From Bradyrhizobium sediminis (lineage in GTDB: Bacteria > Pseudomonadota > Alphaproteobacteria > Rhizobiales > Xanthobacteraceae): 64,000 bases of DNA. Each line of letters begins with the position of its first letter. Position 1 is the first letter of the stretch. The stretch spans positions 3,160,001 to 3,224,000 of the forward strand of contig NZ_CP076135.1 of NCBI RefSeq assembly GCF_018736105.1, read 5' to 3'. Under the pieces are notes generated by a model. That model had not been told where the DNA came from, did no database searches, and saw only the letters and a list, made by a program, of their open reading frames with translations. Both the position numbers and the translations under genes were made by a program. Of this stretch, positions 18,885-27,985 are shown piece after piece.

Positions 18885-19194
18885 GGCCTGTTCCTTTTGT
18901 TTTGCCCCCCTGCACGCAGCCCGCAATTTTGCGCAACCGCCACAAGGTGCCTGTAAGTTCCGGGTCGGATGGCCACCTCTCGGCCACCTCTCCGGATCGT
19001 TGGAGCGGCGAATCTCACGGTTAGGCTTTCATCACCGATAGCATTAGGTGGCTATCGACGATGGGGGTGTCAAGTCACTGAAAAGAGCCCGCCAATCGGG
19101 GCTGAATGCGGAATCGAACCGACGCCACCACGGCCGCCGGAGGCCCGGCAGCCGCTCTCGTTGGTCGCTCAATCCGTCCGCCGCGAAGGCGCGA
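18885..19194. other. Non-coding interval between clpX and lon
   Basis: This 310-base stretch has no gene-like frame. It should carry the lon promoter; on the minus strand a CCTTG element around 18940-18947 could be part of a heat-shock (RpoH) -35 but I see no clear -10. An 11-base sequence GGCCACCTCTC occurs twice in tandem at 18971-18992, and a short dyad CGATAG/CTATCG is seen near 19036-19057. Confidence 0.45.
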
Positions 19195-20469
19195 TCAGGC
19201 GCTGGCGCTGCTTTCCACGGCGCGATCGGAACGATCGGCGTAGATGTACAGGGGACGCGCGGTTCCTTCGACCACCTCGCGCGAGATTACCACCTCTTCC
19301 ACGCCTTCCAGGCCCGGAAGGTCGAACATGGTCTCGAGCAGGATGCTCTCGAGGATCGAACGCAGGCCCCGCGCGCCGGTCTTGCGCTCGATCGCCTTGC
19401 GGGCGACCGCGCCAAGCGCCTCGTCGGCGAAGGTCAGCTCGATGTTCTCCATCTCGAACAGCCGCTGGTACTGCTTCACCAGCGCGTTCTTCGGATCGGT
19501 CAGAATCTTCTTGAGCGAAGTCTCGTCGAGATCCTCGAGCGTGGCGACCACCGGCAGACGTCCGACGAATTCCGGGATCAGGCCGTACTTGAGGAGATCC
19601 TCAGGCTCGACGTGACGGAAGATTTCGCCGGTGCGGCGGTCTTCCGGCGCCAGCACCTGGGCTGCGAAGCCGATCGAGGTCGAGCGGCCGCGCGCGGAGA
19701 TGATCTTCTCCAACCCTGAAAACGCGCCGCCGCAGATGAAGAGGATGTTCGTGGTGTCGACCTGCAGGAACTCCTGCTGCGGATGCTTGCGGCCGCCCTG
19801 CGGAGGAACCGAGGCAACGGTGCCTTCCATGATCTTCAGCAGCGCCTGCTGCACGCCCTCGCCGGACACGTCGCGGGTGATTGATGGATTGTCGGACTTG
19901 CGGCTGATCTTGTCGATCTCGTCGATATAGACGATGCCGCGCTGCGCGCGCTCGACATTATAGTCGGCCGACTGCAGCAGCTTCAGGATGATGTTTTCGA
20001 CGTCCTCGCCGACGTAACCGGCTTCGGTCAGCGTCGTCGCGTCCGCCATCGTGAACGGCACGTCGAGAATCCGCGCCAGCGTCTGGGCCAGCAGCGTCTT
20101 GCCCGAACCGGTCGGACCGATCAGCAGGATGTTCGACTTCGCGAGTTCGACGTCGTTGTGCTTGGTCTGGTGATTGAGCCGCTTGTAGTGATTGTGCACG
20201 GCGACCGAGAGCACCTTCTTGGCATGGCTCTGGCCGATCACGTAGTCGTCGAGAACCTTGCAGATTTCCTTCGGCGTCGGAATGCCGTCGCGCGACTTCA
20301 CCAGCGAGGACTTGTTCTCCTCACGGATAATGTCCATGCAGAGTTCCACGCATTCGTCGCAGATGAATACAGTGGGACCCGCAATCAATTTGCGGACTTC
20401 ATGCTGGCTCTTGCCGCAGAACGAGCAATACAGCGTGTTCTTGGAGTCGCTCGTGCCGACCTTACTCAT
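19195..20469 (-). CDS. clpX: ATP-dependent Clp protease ATP-binding subunit ClpX
   Basis: ClpX is the AAA+ unfoldase that feeds substrates to ClpP. The 424-aa protein has the N-terminal zinc-binding domain (Cys15, Cys18, Cys37, Cys40), Walker A in [17 protein letters not shown], Walker B in [10 protein letters not shown], and the ClpP-docking IGF-type loop seen as STSIGFAA. Length is standard. It is followed by lon on the same strand, and clpP lies upstream on the same strand after an unusually long 421-base gap. Confidence 0.98.
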   Translation of the reverse strand: MSKVGTSDSKNTLYCSFCGKSQHEVRKLIAGPTVFICDECVELCMDIIREENKSSLVKSRDGIPTPKEICKVLDDYVIGQSHAKKVLSVAVHNHYKRLNHQTKHNDVELAKSNILLIGPTGSGKTLLAQTLARILDVPFTMADATTLTEAGYVGEDVENIILKLLQSADYNVERAQRGIVYIDEIDKISRKSDNPSITRDVSGEGVQQALLKIMEGTVASVPPQGGRKHPQQEFLQVDTTNILFICGGAFSGLEKIISARGRSTSIGFAAQVLAPEDRRTGEIFRHVEPEDLLKYGLIPEFVGRLPVVATLEDLDETSLKKILTDPKNALVKQYQRLFEMENIELTFADEALGAVARKAIERKTGARGLRSILESILLETMFDLPGLEGVEEVVISREVVEGTARPLYIYADRSDRAVESSASA

Positions 20470-20890
20470 TCTTATCTCCGTCCGCCGTTCGATCCCGTCT
20501 GCTCAATCGCCCCATTCCGGCACTAAACCGGGGTAGAGATTTAGATAGAGCAAAATCCGTACCAAAAAAGACCCTACGCTTCAGATACCGCACGAATCGC
20601 GGCTAACTCGAATCCCCCGCCAAGCTCCCCTAGCCAATCATGGTCGCACCCGACTATCAAGAATTCGCTAATTGGCGGGGCTTCCGATACCCGTGACAAT
20701 ACCGTGATTTGTGCCGTTCGCACGAGGCGAACCTGTCGAAATCGGGGGAGCGTTGCGCGATTGCCACGCCGCCAAACCAGCACGAATGCGGAACTTCCTG
20801 CCCATAAGGGGGCATAGTTGTCCCGCCGGAGGCCCGAAATGGCCGCCGACGACCCATGTTAAGCTCAATGCGTGCTTACGGCCGGGATTA
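20470..20890. other. Non-coding interval between clpP and clpX
   Basis: No open frame in these 421 bases looks like a gene on either strand. The stretch is less GC-rich than its neighbours and probably contains the clpX promoter and possibly an untranslated leader. I see no strong terminator for clpP and no recognisable riboswitch or small-RNA structure. Confidence 0.45.
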
Positions 20891-21526
20891 TTACGGGGTT
20901 TTCGGCGGCGTCGGGTCTTCCTGGCGCTTGTCGATCACCTTGTCGACAATGCCGAAGTCACGGGCCATTTCGGCGGTGAGGAATTTGTCGCGTTCCAGCG
21001 CATCCTCGATCGCCTTGTAGGTCTGGCCGGTGTGCCTCACGTAGATCTCGTTGAGCCGCTTCTTCAGGTTCAGGATTTCCTGGGCGTGCAGCATGATGTC
21101 GGTGGCCTGGCCCTGGAAGCCGCCGGAAGGCTGGTGGACCATGATGCGCGAATTCGGCAGCGAGAAGCGCATGTCCTTATGGCCGGCGGCCAGGAGCAGC
21201 GATCCCATCGATGCCGCCTGCCCGGTGCAAAGCGTCGACACCGGCGGGCGGATGAACTGCATGGTGTCGTAAATCGCAAGGCCCGACGTCACCACGCCGC
21301 CCGGCGAGTTGATGTACATCGAGATTTCCTTCTTCGGATTCTCGGCTTCGAGGAACAGCAGCTGCGCGACCGTCAGCGTCGACATGCCATCCTCGACCGG
21401 TCCGGTCACGAAGATGATGCGCTCTTTCAGGAGACGCGAGAAAATGTCGTAGGCGCGTTCGCCGCGGTTGGTCTGCTCGACCACCATCGGCACAAGTTGC
21501 ATGTAGGTTTCGACCGGATCGCGCAT
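20891..21526 (-). CDS. clpP: ATP-dependent Clp protease proteolytic subunit ClpP
   Basis: ClpP is the barrel-shaped serine peptidase that works with ClpX/ClpA. The 211-aa protein has the catalytic triad in the expected contexts: Ser106 in [11 protein letters not shown], His131 in [10 protein letters not shown], and Asp180 in LERDKFL. The [17 protein letters not shown] handle segment is also present. The C-terminal ~10 residues (EDPTPPKTP) are a variable tail. It lies between tig and clpX on the same strand, the conserved tig-clpP-clpX-lon order of proteobacteria, although the long spacers suggest several promoters. Confidence 0.98.
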   Translation of the reverse strand: MRDPVETYMQLVPMVVEQTNRGERAYDIFSRLLKERIIFVTGPVEDGMSTLTVAQLLFLEAENPKKEISMYINSPGGVVTSGLAIYDTMQFIRPPVSTLCTGQAASMGSLLLAAGHKDMRFSLPNSRIMVHQPSGGFQGQATDIMLHAQEILNLKKRLNEIYVRHTGQTYKAIEDALERDKFLTAEMARDFGIVDKVIDKRQEDPTPPKTP

Positions 21527-21804
21527 TAGTCACCCAAGGGTTAGTAGACAGGTTGGCGGAGGCGGACATCCATCGGCAAGACAGAAGGGCTGGATTTGCC
21601 GGGCGCGGACGAACGTCCCGTGATGCAGGACTTCAAGGACAGTTCACAGATATGGGCCAATTCCCCGGTGACAAGACCGGGTCGATAGCGTGCGGAATTC
21701 GTTGCAGTTGAAGCTGATTCGCGCCGCCGGGCATAGCGACGGATACCGTCGCCACGCCCCTTTCGCTTCTCAACCTTAACGCCCGACTGACAAGATTGTC
21801 GGAA

Positions 21805-23166
21805 TCAGGCCGCGCTCTTTTCCGCCTCGTCGTCCTTGTAGAGGTCCTCACGGGTGACCTTCTTTTCGGTCACATTGGCCAATTCCAGGATGAAGTCGAC
21901 GACCTTGTCCTCGTAGATCGGTGCACGAAGCTGGGCCAGCGCATTTGCGTTGCTGCGATAGTAGTCCCAGACTTCCTTCTCGCGGCCCGGCATCTGGCGC
22001 GCGCGCTCGATCACCGCGCGGCTGACTTCGTCGTCGGTAACCGTGATCTTGTTCTTCTCGCCGATCTCGGACAGCACCAGGCCGAGCCGCACCCGGCGGT
22101 CGGCGATCTTCTGGTACTCTTCCTTAGCGGCTTCTTCCGTGGTGTCCTCGTCGGCGAAGGTCTTGCCGCTGGATTCCATCTCGGCCTTGATCGAATTCCA
22201 CATCAGGTTGAATTCTTCCTCGACCAGCGACGGCGGCGCTTCGAAGCGATGGGCTTCGTCGAGGCGGTCCAGCAGCATGCGCTTGACCCGCTGGCGGGTG
22301 GCGCCGGCGAATTCAGCCACCAGCCGCTCGCGCGCGGCTTCCTTCAGCTTGTCGAGCGATTCGAGGCCGAGCGTCTTGGCAAACTCGTCATCGATCTTGG
22401 TATCCTGCGGCGCCTCGATCGCGGTGGCCGTGGTTTCGAACTCGGCCGGCTGGCCGGCGAGCTTCTCGCTGGCGTAATTCTTCGGGAAGGAAACCTTCAG
22501 GGTGCGGGTTTCGCCCGCGCCGATGCCGATCAGCTGCTCTTCGAAGCCCGGGATGAACTGTCCGGTGCCGATCACGACCTGGATGCCCTCGCCGGTGCCG
22601 CCGTCGAACGGGGTGCCGTCGATGGTGCCCTTGAACGAGATCGTCACCCGGTCGCCGGTCTCGGCCTTGGCGCCCTCGCTCTTCGCGGCGTAGGAGCGGT
22701 TCTGGTCCGCGATACGCTTGATGGCCTCGTCGACATCGGCGTCAGTCACGTCCACGACCGGCTTCTCGACGCTAAAGCTCTTGAAATCGGCGAGCTGGAT
22801 CGAGGGCACGACCTCGATTGCGACCGTGTAGGTGAGATCGGATTTGCCGGTGAGGATATCCTCGACCGCTTTTTCCTCGGTCGGCATGGTGACCTTGGGC
22901 TCGGTCGCAAGACGGAATCCGCGCTCGGTGAAGATCTGCGTGTTGGTATCGCGGATGGTCTGGTCGATGGTCTCCGCCATCACCGAACGGCCATACACCT
23001 TCTTGAGGTGGCTCACCGGCACCTTGCCGGGACGGAAGCCGTTGAGACGGACCTTGTCCTTGAGGTCGACGAGGCGCGCGTCCGCCTTGGCATCGAGATC
23101 CGATGCGGGAACGCTGATCTGGAATTCGTGCTTCAATCCCTCAACGAGGGTTTCGGTGACCTGCAT
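21805..23166 (-). CDS. tig: Trigger factor (ribosome-associated peptidyl-prolyl isomerase)
   Basis: Trigger factor binds the ribosome exit tunnel and shields nascent chains. The 453-aa protein has the ribosome-binding signature [14 protein letters not shown] (about residues 44-57), the FKBP-type PPIase domain ([19 protein letters not shown]), and a long helical C-terminal chaperone domain ending in an acidic tail. Length is typical for rhizobia. It is the first of the tig, clpP, clpX, lon group on the minus strand, with tRNA-Leu 175 bases upstream. Confidence 0.98.
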   Translation of the reverse strand: MQVTETLVEGLKHEFQISVPASDLDAKADARLVDLKDKVRLNGFRPGKVPVSHLKKVYGRSVMAETIDQTIRDTNTQIFTERGFRLATEPKVTMPTEEKAVEDILTGKSDLTYTVAIEVVPSIQLADFKSFSVEKPVVDVTDADVDEAIKRIADQNRSYAAKSEGAKAETGDRVTISFKGTIDGTPFDGGTGEGIQVVIGTGQFIPGFEEQLIGIGAGETRTLKVSFPKNYASEKLAGQPAEFETTATAIEAPQDTKIDDEFAKTLGLESLDKLKEAARERLVAEFAGATRQRVKRMLLDRLDEAHRFEAPPSLVEEEFNLMWNSIKAEMESSGKTFADEDTTEEAAKEEYQKIADRRVRLGLVLSEIGEKNKITVTDDEVSRAVIERARQMPGREKEVWDYYRSNANALAQLRAPIYEDKVVDFILELANVTEKKVTREDLYKDDEAEKSAA

Positions 23167-23340
23167 GGCGTCAATCTTCTTCCGCTTTCGTCCGGCCCAA
23201 ACGGCGCGAACATTGTCAATCTAGTCGACGCGCGGCCCGAAAGCCTGCGCCGGTGGATCGGCGAACCCATTTCTTCAGGGGGCATCGCCCTTTCGGAAAC
23301 CGGTCCCCCCGTAATTCGTCTCGCAAACGCTATCGGCGCT

Positions 23341-23425
23341 TGGTGCGGGCGGAGGGACTCGAACCCCCACAACTTTCGTCACTGGAACCTAAATCCAGCG
23401 CGTCTACCAGTTCCGCCACGCCCGC
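23341..23425 (-). tRNA. tRNA-Leu (TAG)
   Basis: An 85-nt class II tRNA on the minus strand: acceptor GCGGGCG pairs with CGCCCGC, there is a long variable arm, T-loop GGTTCGAGTC and encoded CCA. The anticodon stem CTGGA/TCCAG encloses TTTAGGT, giving anticodon TAG (Leu). Confidence 0.97.
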
Positions 23426-23692
23426 TGATAGCATCATGTCCGGCCGCGATGCCCGCGCATGACTGCCGAAAAGTGTGAAGCGGTTTTCGGGCGGCCAATC
23501 ATGCTCCAAGTTAATGGAATCAATCGTGTTTATGGCTTGCATGCCATCATCTAAGTCATCAACGCGATTGTTGCGGCGGGCTTATAACATGAGCGAACCT
23601 GTTCGCAGCAAAAAAATGGCCGTCCGGGAGCCCCTCCCGGCCGACCTGCGGCAACTGGACATCTCCGGCGGAAAATGGTCCGCATCGAGGCC

Positions 23693-25006
23693 ATGGCAGA
23701 TCGCATTCTCCGGCTGGACCGACGCGCGCTTTTGGCCGGATTGGGTGCCACCGCCCTCGCCCCGGTCATGTCTCCCGTCGCGGCCGCCCAGGGACGGCCG
23801 TCGCTGGCGCTGCAGACCAGGGATGGTGCCATCGCCTTGCGGCCGGGAGGGCCGGATACGCCGATCTGGACGCTCGCCGGACCCGATCTTCGGTTCAAGC
23901 GCGGCGAAACCGTCGAAATCGCGCTCGGAAACGGGCTCCCGATCGCTGCGGCAGCGAGCTGGCGCGGCATCGATGGCGTTCCGTCCGCCGAACCGCTGGC
24001 CGGGCGCGCAGCATTGGCGCCCGGGGCAAGCAAGACCATCACTATTCCCTTGCGCCACGCCGGCACATTCCTTTGCGACCTCCGCCTGCTCGGCGATGGC
24101 CAGGCGCGCCCATCGCCGGTTCGGGCGCTGATCGTTGGGGAGAGCGAACCGGTCGCCGTCGACCGCGACGAGGTATTCCTGATCGAAGACTGGCGTCTGC
24201 GTCCGGACGGGACCGCCATTGCCCCTGGCACCGACCCCAGGGACACGACGCCGCAATTCACCATCAATGGGCTGACGACGCTCGACATCCCTGCCCGCGT
24301 CAACGAACGGCTGCGATTCCGCTTCATCAATGGTAGCCAACGCAATGTCATTGCAGTCAAAATTGAGGGCCACGAGGTCCGCTTGATGGCCTTCGACGGT
24401 CAGCCGGCCGAACCTTTCCTGGCCCGCGGCGACGGGTTCGTGCTGGCGCCGGGAAGCCGGGTCGACGCCTTCGTCGACGCATCGGCGCCGCCGGGCTCGG
24501 TCTCATCGATCCTGCTCCATGACGGCCGAGAGGCCCGCCCGATCGCCCGGCTGGTCACCTCCGGGGAGCCCGCGATCAGGAGCGCGCCGTTGCCGATCGC
24601 CGCCGCGCTGCCCCCCAATGACCTGCCGGCCCAGCTCGACCTCAAGAACGCCCTGCGCATCGACCTGACACTCGGCGGCCCTCAGGGCGATTGGGTGACG
24701 CCGGCGAAGTTCGCTGCCACTGCCGCCCCCGCCTTCCGCGCCAAGACGGGCCGCACCGTGGTGCTGGCCCTGACCAATCGCGGCGACATCCCCGAAGTCT
24801 TCCACTTGCACGGCCATCATTTCAGGCTGCTGGACCGGCTCGACGACGGCTGGAAGCCGTTCTGGCTGGATACGCTGGCGATTGATCCCGGCCAGACCCA
24901 GCGGATCGCATTCGCCGCGGATTTCGCCGGACGCTGGCTGATCGAGACCGTCGCGACCGACTGGGCGGCGGCGCGCCTCGTGCGGTGGTACGCAATCGAG
25001 AGCTGA
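23693..25006 (+). CDS. Multicopper oxidase-fold protein with most copper ligands lost
   Basis: The 437-aa protein (start ATG 23693; 23675 also possible) begins with a twin-arginine-like leader (LDRRALLAGLGA) and three cupredoxin-like domains. In the last domain VFHLHGHHFRLL keeps the HxHG pair (His371, His373). The other copper motifs are substituted: the HWHG site reads SWRG (about 89-92), the second HxH site reads CDLR after GTF (about 128-131), and the C-terminal HCHxxxH site reads ETVATDW (about 418-424). So it cannot form the usual T1 plus trinuclear centre. Multicopper oxidase folds without copper exist (FtsP/SufI), so a periplasmic structural role is an alternative to oxidase activity. 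Confidence 0.8.
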   Translation: MADRILRLDRRALLAGLGATALAPVMSPVAAAQGRPSLALQTRDGAIALRPGGPDTPIWTLAGPDLRFKRGETVEIALGNGLPIAAAASWRGIDGVPSAEPLAGRAALAPGASKTITIPLRHAGTFLCDLRLLGDGQARPSPVRALIVGESEPVAVDRDEVFLIEDWRLRPDGTAIAPGTDPRDTTPQFTINGLTTLDIPARVNERLRFRFINGSQRNVIAVKIEGHEVRLMAFDGQPAEPFLARGDGFVLAPGSRVDAFVDASAPPGSVSSILLHDGREARPIARLVTSGEPAIRSAPLPIAAALPPNDLPAQLDLKNALRIDLTLGGPQGDWVTPAKFAATAAPAFRAKTGRTVVLALTNRGDIPEVFHLHGHHFRLLDRLDDGWKPFWLDTLAIDPGQTQRIAFAADFAGRWLIETVATDWAAARLVRWYAIES

Positions 25007-25011
25007 ATGGC

Positions 25012-25311
25012 TCAAAGCGGCGACGGCAGTCCCTTCACGAGCAGCGACAACACCTCGGCGCCGGCGATGCGGTCTTTTGAAATCTCCTGATAGGCCGGCG
25101 AGTCCAGAAAGCGCATCGCTTCCGGCTCATCGGGAAATTGCATGACGACCACCTTGTCGCGCGTCCACTCGCCATCGAGAACTTTCGGCTTCTCGTCGGC
25201 GACCAGGAGCCGCGCCGTGAACTGTTTGAAAACATCGGCGAACCGCGATTGGTAGCGCCGATAGCATTCTTCCCTGGTGAATTTTACTTGAGCGATCACA
25301 TAGACGGTCAT
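25012..25311 (-). CDS. DUF1330 domain protein
   Basis: The 99-aa protein is a single ferredoxin-like alpha/beta domain of the DUF1330 family: MTVYVIAQVKFTREECYRRY at the start and the central VVVMQFPDEPEAMRFLDSPAYQEI segment typical of the family. No catalytic role is established for it. It converges with the multicopper-oxidase-like gene, stops six bases apart, and is followed upstream by the Crp-type regulator gene on the same strand after a short gap. Confidence 0.85.
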   Translation of the reverse strand: MTVYVIAQVKFTREECYRRYQSRFADVFKQFTARLLVADEKPKVLDGEWTRDKVVVMQFPDEPEAMRFLDSPAYQEISKDRIAGAEVLSLLVKGLPSPL

Positions 25312-25347
25312 GGCTGTTCTCGCAGTTTCCTGAAAGTTGCGGCGCGA

Positions 25348-26088
25348 TCAGCGCCGGAGGGGCGAACGGTTACGGCTTGCCGCAACGAAATCGGCCAGCC
25401 GGTCGGGTTGCTCGATCGTGATCCGGCTGCGTCGCTTCGAAATCAGCGACAGGCGTTCGAATTCGGCGAGCGCGGCGCCGACCCAGGCGCGGCTCACGCC
25501 GACCATCTTGGCCAGATCCTCCTGAGTCAGCCCCGAGATCGTCGGGCAGGAATTCCGGCTATCGTTGCGCGCCAGCGACACCAGGATAGAGCCGAGCCTG
25601 ACCCAGGCGTCATCGAGTGCGAGCGGACCGCTGCGCTCGATGCTCTCGACCGAAAGCAACGCCAGCAGCCGCGTGATGTTGTCGAGAAAGCCCGGCACAT
25701 TCCGCGTGCAGGCCACGAAGTCGCTCCGCGGCATTACCGAGATCACGACCTGGTCGATGGCCTCTGCCGTCAGAATGCGCGGCCGGTCGAGGACGAGCGC
25801 CGCAAGGCCAAGCACGGTCCCCCCTACAAACACGCCGAACGCAAATTGCTCGCCGTTGCGCTGGGTTTGAAGCAGCCTGACCCGGCCATCTTCCAGTACG
25901 ACCAGCGTGTCGCTGGGGGCACCCTGCCGGAACAAAATCGACCGCGGCGGCAGGATCTGCGTCCGCATGCGCTTTCTGATGTCGTTGCGCTGCGCCGCGG
26001 ACAATCCGGACAGCGCGAGGCTCCACTTGGGCGACAGGCCGTTTTCCGCCATGGCGACGGGCGCAGCAATGATGGCCGCGCGGCTCAT
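25348..26088 (-). CDS. Crp/Fnr family transcriptional regulator
   Basis: The 246-aa protein (ATG 26088, overlapping the upstream stop as ATGA) has a cyclic-nucleotide-binding fold (residues ~35-150, with LFRQGAPSDTLVVLEDGRVRLL) and a C-terminal winged helix, LTQEDLAKMVGVSRAWVGAAL. There is no N-terminal cysteine cluster, so it is not an oxygen-sensing FNR. The signal is unknown. As the last gene of the RidA/iron-sulfur operon and divergent to the mandelate racemase homologue, it is the likely local regulator. The gene could also start at Met 26052. Confidence 0.88.
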   Translation of the reverse strand: MSRAAIIAAPVAMAENGLSPKWSLALSGLSAAQRNDIRKRMRTQILPPRSILFRQGAPSDTLVVLEDGRVRLLQTQRNGEQFAFGVFVGGTVLGLAALVLDRPRILTAEAIDQVVISVMPRSDFVACTRNVPGFLDNITRLLALLSVESIERSGPLALDDAWVRLGSILVSLARNDSRNSCPTISGLTQEDLAKMVGVSRAWVGAALAEFERLSLISKRRSRITIEQPDRLADFVAASRNRSPLRR

Positions 26089-27425
26089 GGTCGTTGGGCT
26101 CTTGCCGCGGCGACGCCGAGACAATCGAGGCCTCCCTTGAATTCGGCTGATGCCAGGATATCCGGCCCATGCCGCTTTAGCCAATCGTCGTCGATCTCGA
26201 TCCCGTTGGCCCTGAGATAGGGCTGGGCTTCGGTGACGATCATCTCCCAATCATCCAGCAGCCTGTACCTTTTCAGCATGTCCTGGTGCGGAATGCCGCC
26301 CATGGCCTCGACCAGAATGTCGGTGAAGTTGAGGACTTCAAACGTCCCCTCGCTTTCCGCGCCGGCAAAGATCGCGTGGCATCCGTGATAGAGCGTCACC
26401 AGCGTATCGGCGCCGTTCTCCCGCACGCGATCGAGCAAGGCTGCATGCTCGATGGCCGCCAGTTCCGGCGACCTGCTGCAGCCTGATCCTCCGCAGGTAT
26501 AGCCCGACTCCACCACCATATCGGCAAGGTCCAGGCCCGGGACAGCCCGGAGCAGCCGCTCCACGGCATGGCCGACGTCGATACAACCGGCATGGATATG
26601 CAGTACCGCCCGGCGCGCGACCGGACGGACAATCCGGCGCTTCACATCGTCGAACCGGGAAACCAGATAGGCCGTTACGTGATCGAACGAAAACGACGTC
26701 TTCCGATAACCGTCCAGCGTTTCGCCAAGATGTAGTTGGCAGGTCGGACACCAGCTGAGGACCTTCTCGGGGTTGAACCCTTCGAATTGGGATATGGTGT
26801 TGTTGGTCACGCGCTGACCCGTCGATATCGCCCCCTCCCACTTGGTGCTGATCACGCCGCAGCACGATGAAGGTCCGCCGACGACTTCGTAATCGACATC
26901 CAGCGCGTCGAGCACAAACATGGTGTTGAACAGCAGATGCGGCGTGCGCAACGCGTTGCAGCCGAGATAGAACACCATGGCGGCCTCGCGCGGACGCGCC
27001 GGCACGAACAATTTTGCGAATTCCTGCGGCACAAGCTGCATCGCGATCATGATCTTGATGGAGCGCGACATCCTGCGAAACAGCTCCGGCGTCTTTGACG
27101 ATATCCGGGATTGCTTCGCGGCCGCGAGCATCAGCATCTTTCGCGGATTGATGGCTTCAGGACATGCCGGCAGGCATGCACCGCAGCCATTGCAGGCCGC
27201 CGTCCAGGCGCCTGCGGCCTCGGACATCGGCCGCCCCTCCGCCAGAAAGGCAGCCACGGGCTCCACCACATCCTGCGGCGGCACCGAGGCCATCGGACCG
27301 AACGGAACCACCGGACAAACCTCGACGCACTTGCCGCACCGGGTACAGGCCTCAGCAAGCTGCGCAGCTTCGGCGTTGAGGAAGTCCGCGAGCGGACGCT
27401 CCGGGAGCAACGGCTCGCCCCTCAT
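26085..27425 (-). CDS. (Fe-S)-binding oxidoreductase subunit with CCG domains (GlcF/HdrD-like)
   Basis: The 446-aa protein has two [4Fe-4S] ferredoxin motifs, Cys27-x2-Cys30-x2-Cys33-x3-Cys37-Pro and Cys78-x2-Cys81-x2-Cys84-x3-Cys88-Pro, followed by two cysteine-rich CCG-type domains (GGPSSCCG and WCPTCQLH; then GYTCGGSGC and YHGCHA). This is the architecture of GlcF, GlpC and HdrD, which move electrons between a flavin dehydrogenase and quinone or disulfide. No flavoprotein partner is encoded next door. It is translationally coupled to RidA upstream and to the Crp-type regulator downstream by ATGA overlaps. Confidence 0.88.
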   Translation of the reverse strand: MRGEPLLPERPLADFLNAEAAQLAEACTRCGKCVEVCPVVPFGPMASVPPQDVVEPVAAFLAEGRPMSEAAGAWTAACNGCGACLPACPEAINPRKMLMLAAAKQSRISSKTPELFRRMSRSIKIMIAMQLVPQEFAKLFVPARPREAAMVFYLGCNALRTPHLLFNTMFVLDALDVDYEVVGGPSSCCGVISTKWEGAISTGQRVTNNTISQFEGFNPEKVLSWCPTCQLHLGETLDGYRKTSFSFDHVTAYLVSRFDDVKRRIVRPVARRAVLHIHAGCIDVGHAVERLLRAVPGLDLADMVVESGYTCGGSGCSRSPELAAIEHAALLDRVRENGADTLVTLYHGCHAIFAGAESEGTFEVLNFTDILVEAMGGIPHQDMLKRYRLLDDWEMIVTEAQPYLRANGIEIDDDWLKRHGPDILASAEFKGGLDCLGVAAARAQRP

Positions 27426-27817
27426 GACTCACCGAGACAGGCGATCGCTTCGATCTCAACCAGCATCCCGGGATCGATGAGCCGGCTCACCTCGATCAGC
27501 GTCGAGGCCGGCCGGTCGACGAAAAAAGGGAAACGAATGTCGCGTGTCGTGCTGTCGAACAGGGCGATGTCGGTGGTATAGATCGTATACTTCACGACGT
27601 CGCCGAAACTCGCATTCGCGGCTTCCAGCACATCCCCCAGATTGCTGAAGCACTGCTCGACCTGCGCCCGCATATCGCCAGCGCCCACCAGATCGCCATT
27701 GGCGTCCCGGGCGGTAATGCCGGCAGTGTGAAGCATCCGGCCTGACGAGACGACGCCGAGCGAAAACAACACCTTCTTTTCGAATGGCTTTCCAAGCGTC
27801 AAAGGTTCGCGCGACAT
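27422..27817 (-). CDS. RidA (YjgF/YER057c/UK114) family protein
   Basis: The 131-aa protein matches the RidA fold: FSLGVVSSGRMLHTAGITARD near the start, a central EQCFSNLGDVLEAANASFGDVV segment and a C-terminal RPASTLIEVSRLIDPGMLVEIEAIA. The Arg of the R-P-A-S-T motif, which binds carboxylates in deaminating RidA members, is present. RidA proteins hydrolyse reactive enamine/imine intermediates; others act in specific catabolic pathways. It is the first gene of the three-gene operon, divergent from the mandelate racemase homologue by 168 bases. Confidence 0.92.
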   Translation of the reverse strand: MSREPLTLGKPFEKKVLFSLGVVSSGRMLHTAGITARDANGDLVGAGDMRAQVEQCFSNLGDVLEAANASFGDVVKYTIYTTDIALFDSTTRDIRFPFFVDRPASTLIEVSRLIDPGMLVEIEAIACLGES

Positions 27818-27985
27818 GCCGGTTCCTCACACATAAGGGGAATTCTGACATAGCCTGGAAAGCGGAGGTTTCTGTGCCAACAACTCGACATTGGCCGGGC
27901 GCTGTCGATCGAAGAGACCGCGAGCCAGCGGCGGCGCACCTCCCAAGATGGTCAATATGGTAGAGTATCGAGTGAGGAAACCACC

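Noticed and set aside
18971-18992. Tandem 11-base direct repeat (GGCCACCTCTC twice), considered as the start of a repeat array, and its complement as part of a tRNA-Ser
   Set aside because: Only two copies without spacers, so no CRISPR; the complement resembles a tRNA-Ser 5' end for about 15 bases but no D-, anticodon or T-arm follows.
21796-23478. A 560-codon open frame on the plus strand opposite tig that runs into tRNA-Leu
   Set aside because: Leu/Gly/Asp-rich shadow of trigger factor; it crosses a tRNA gene and has no ribosome site.
25348-26088. FNR-type oxygen sensor for the Crp-family gene
   Set aside because: The N-terminal cysteine cluster needed for a [4Fe-4S] sensor is absent, so only a general Crp/Fnr call is justified.
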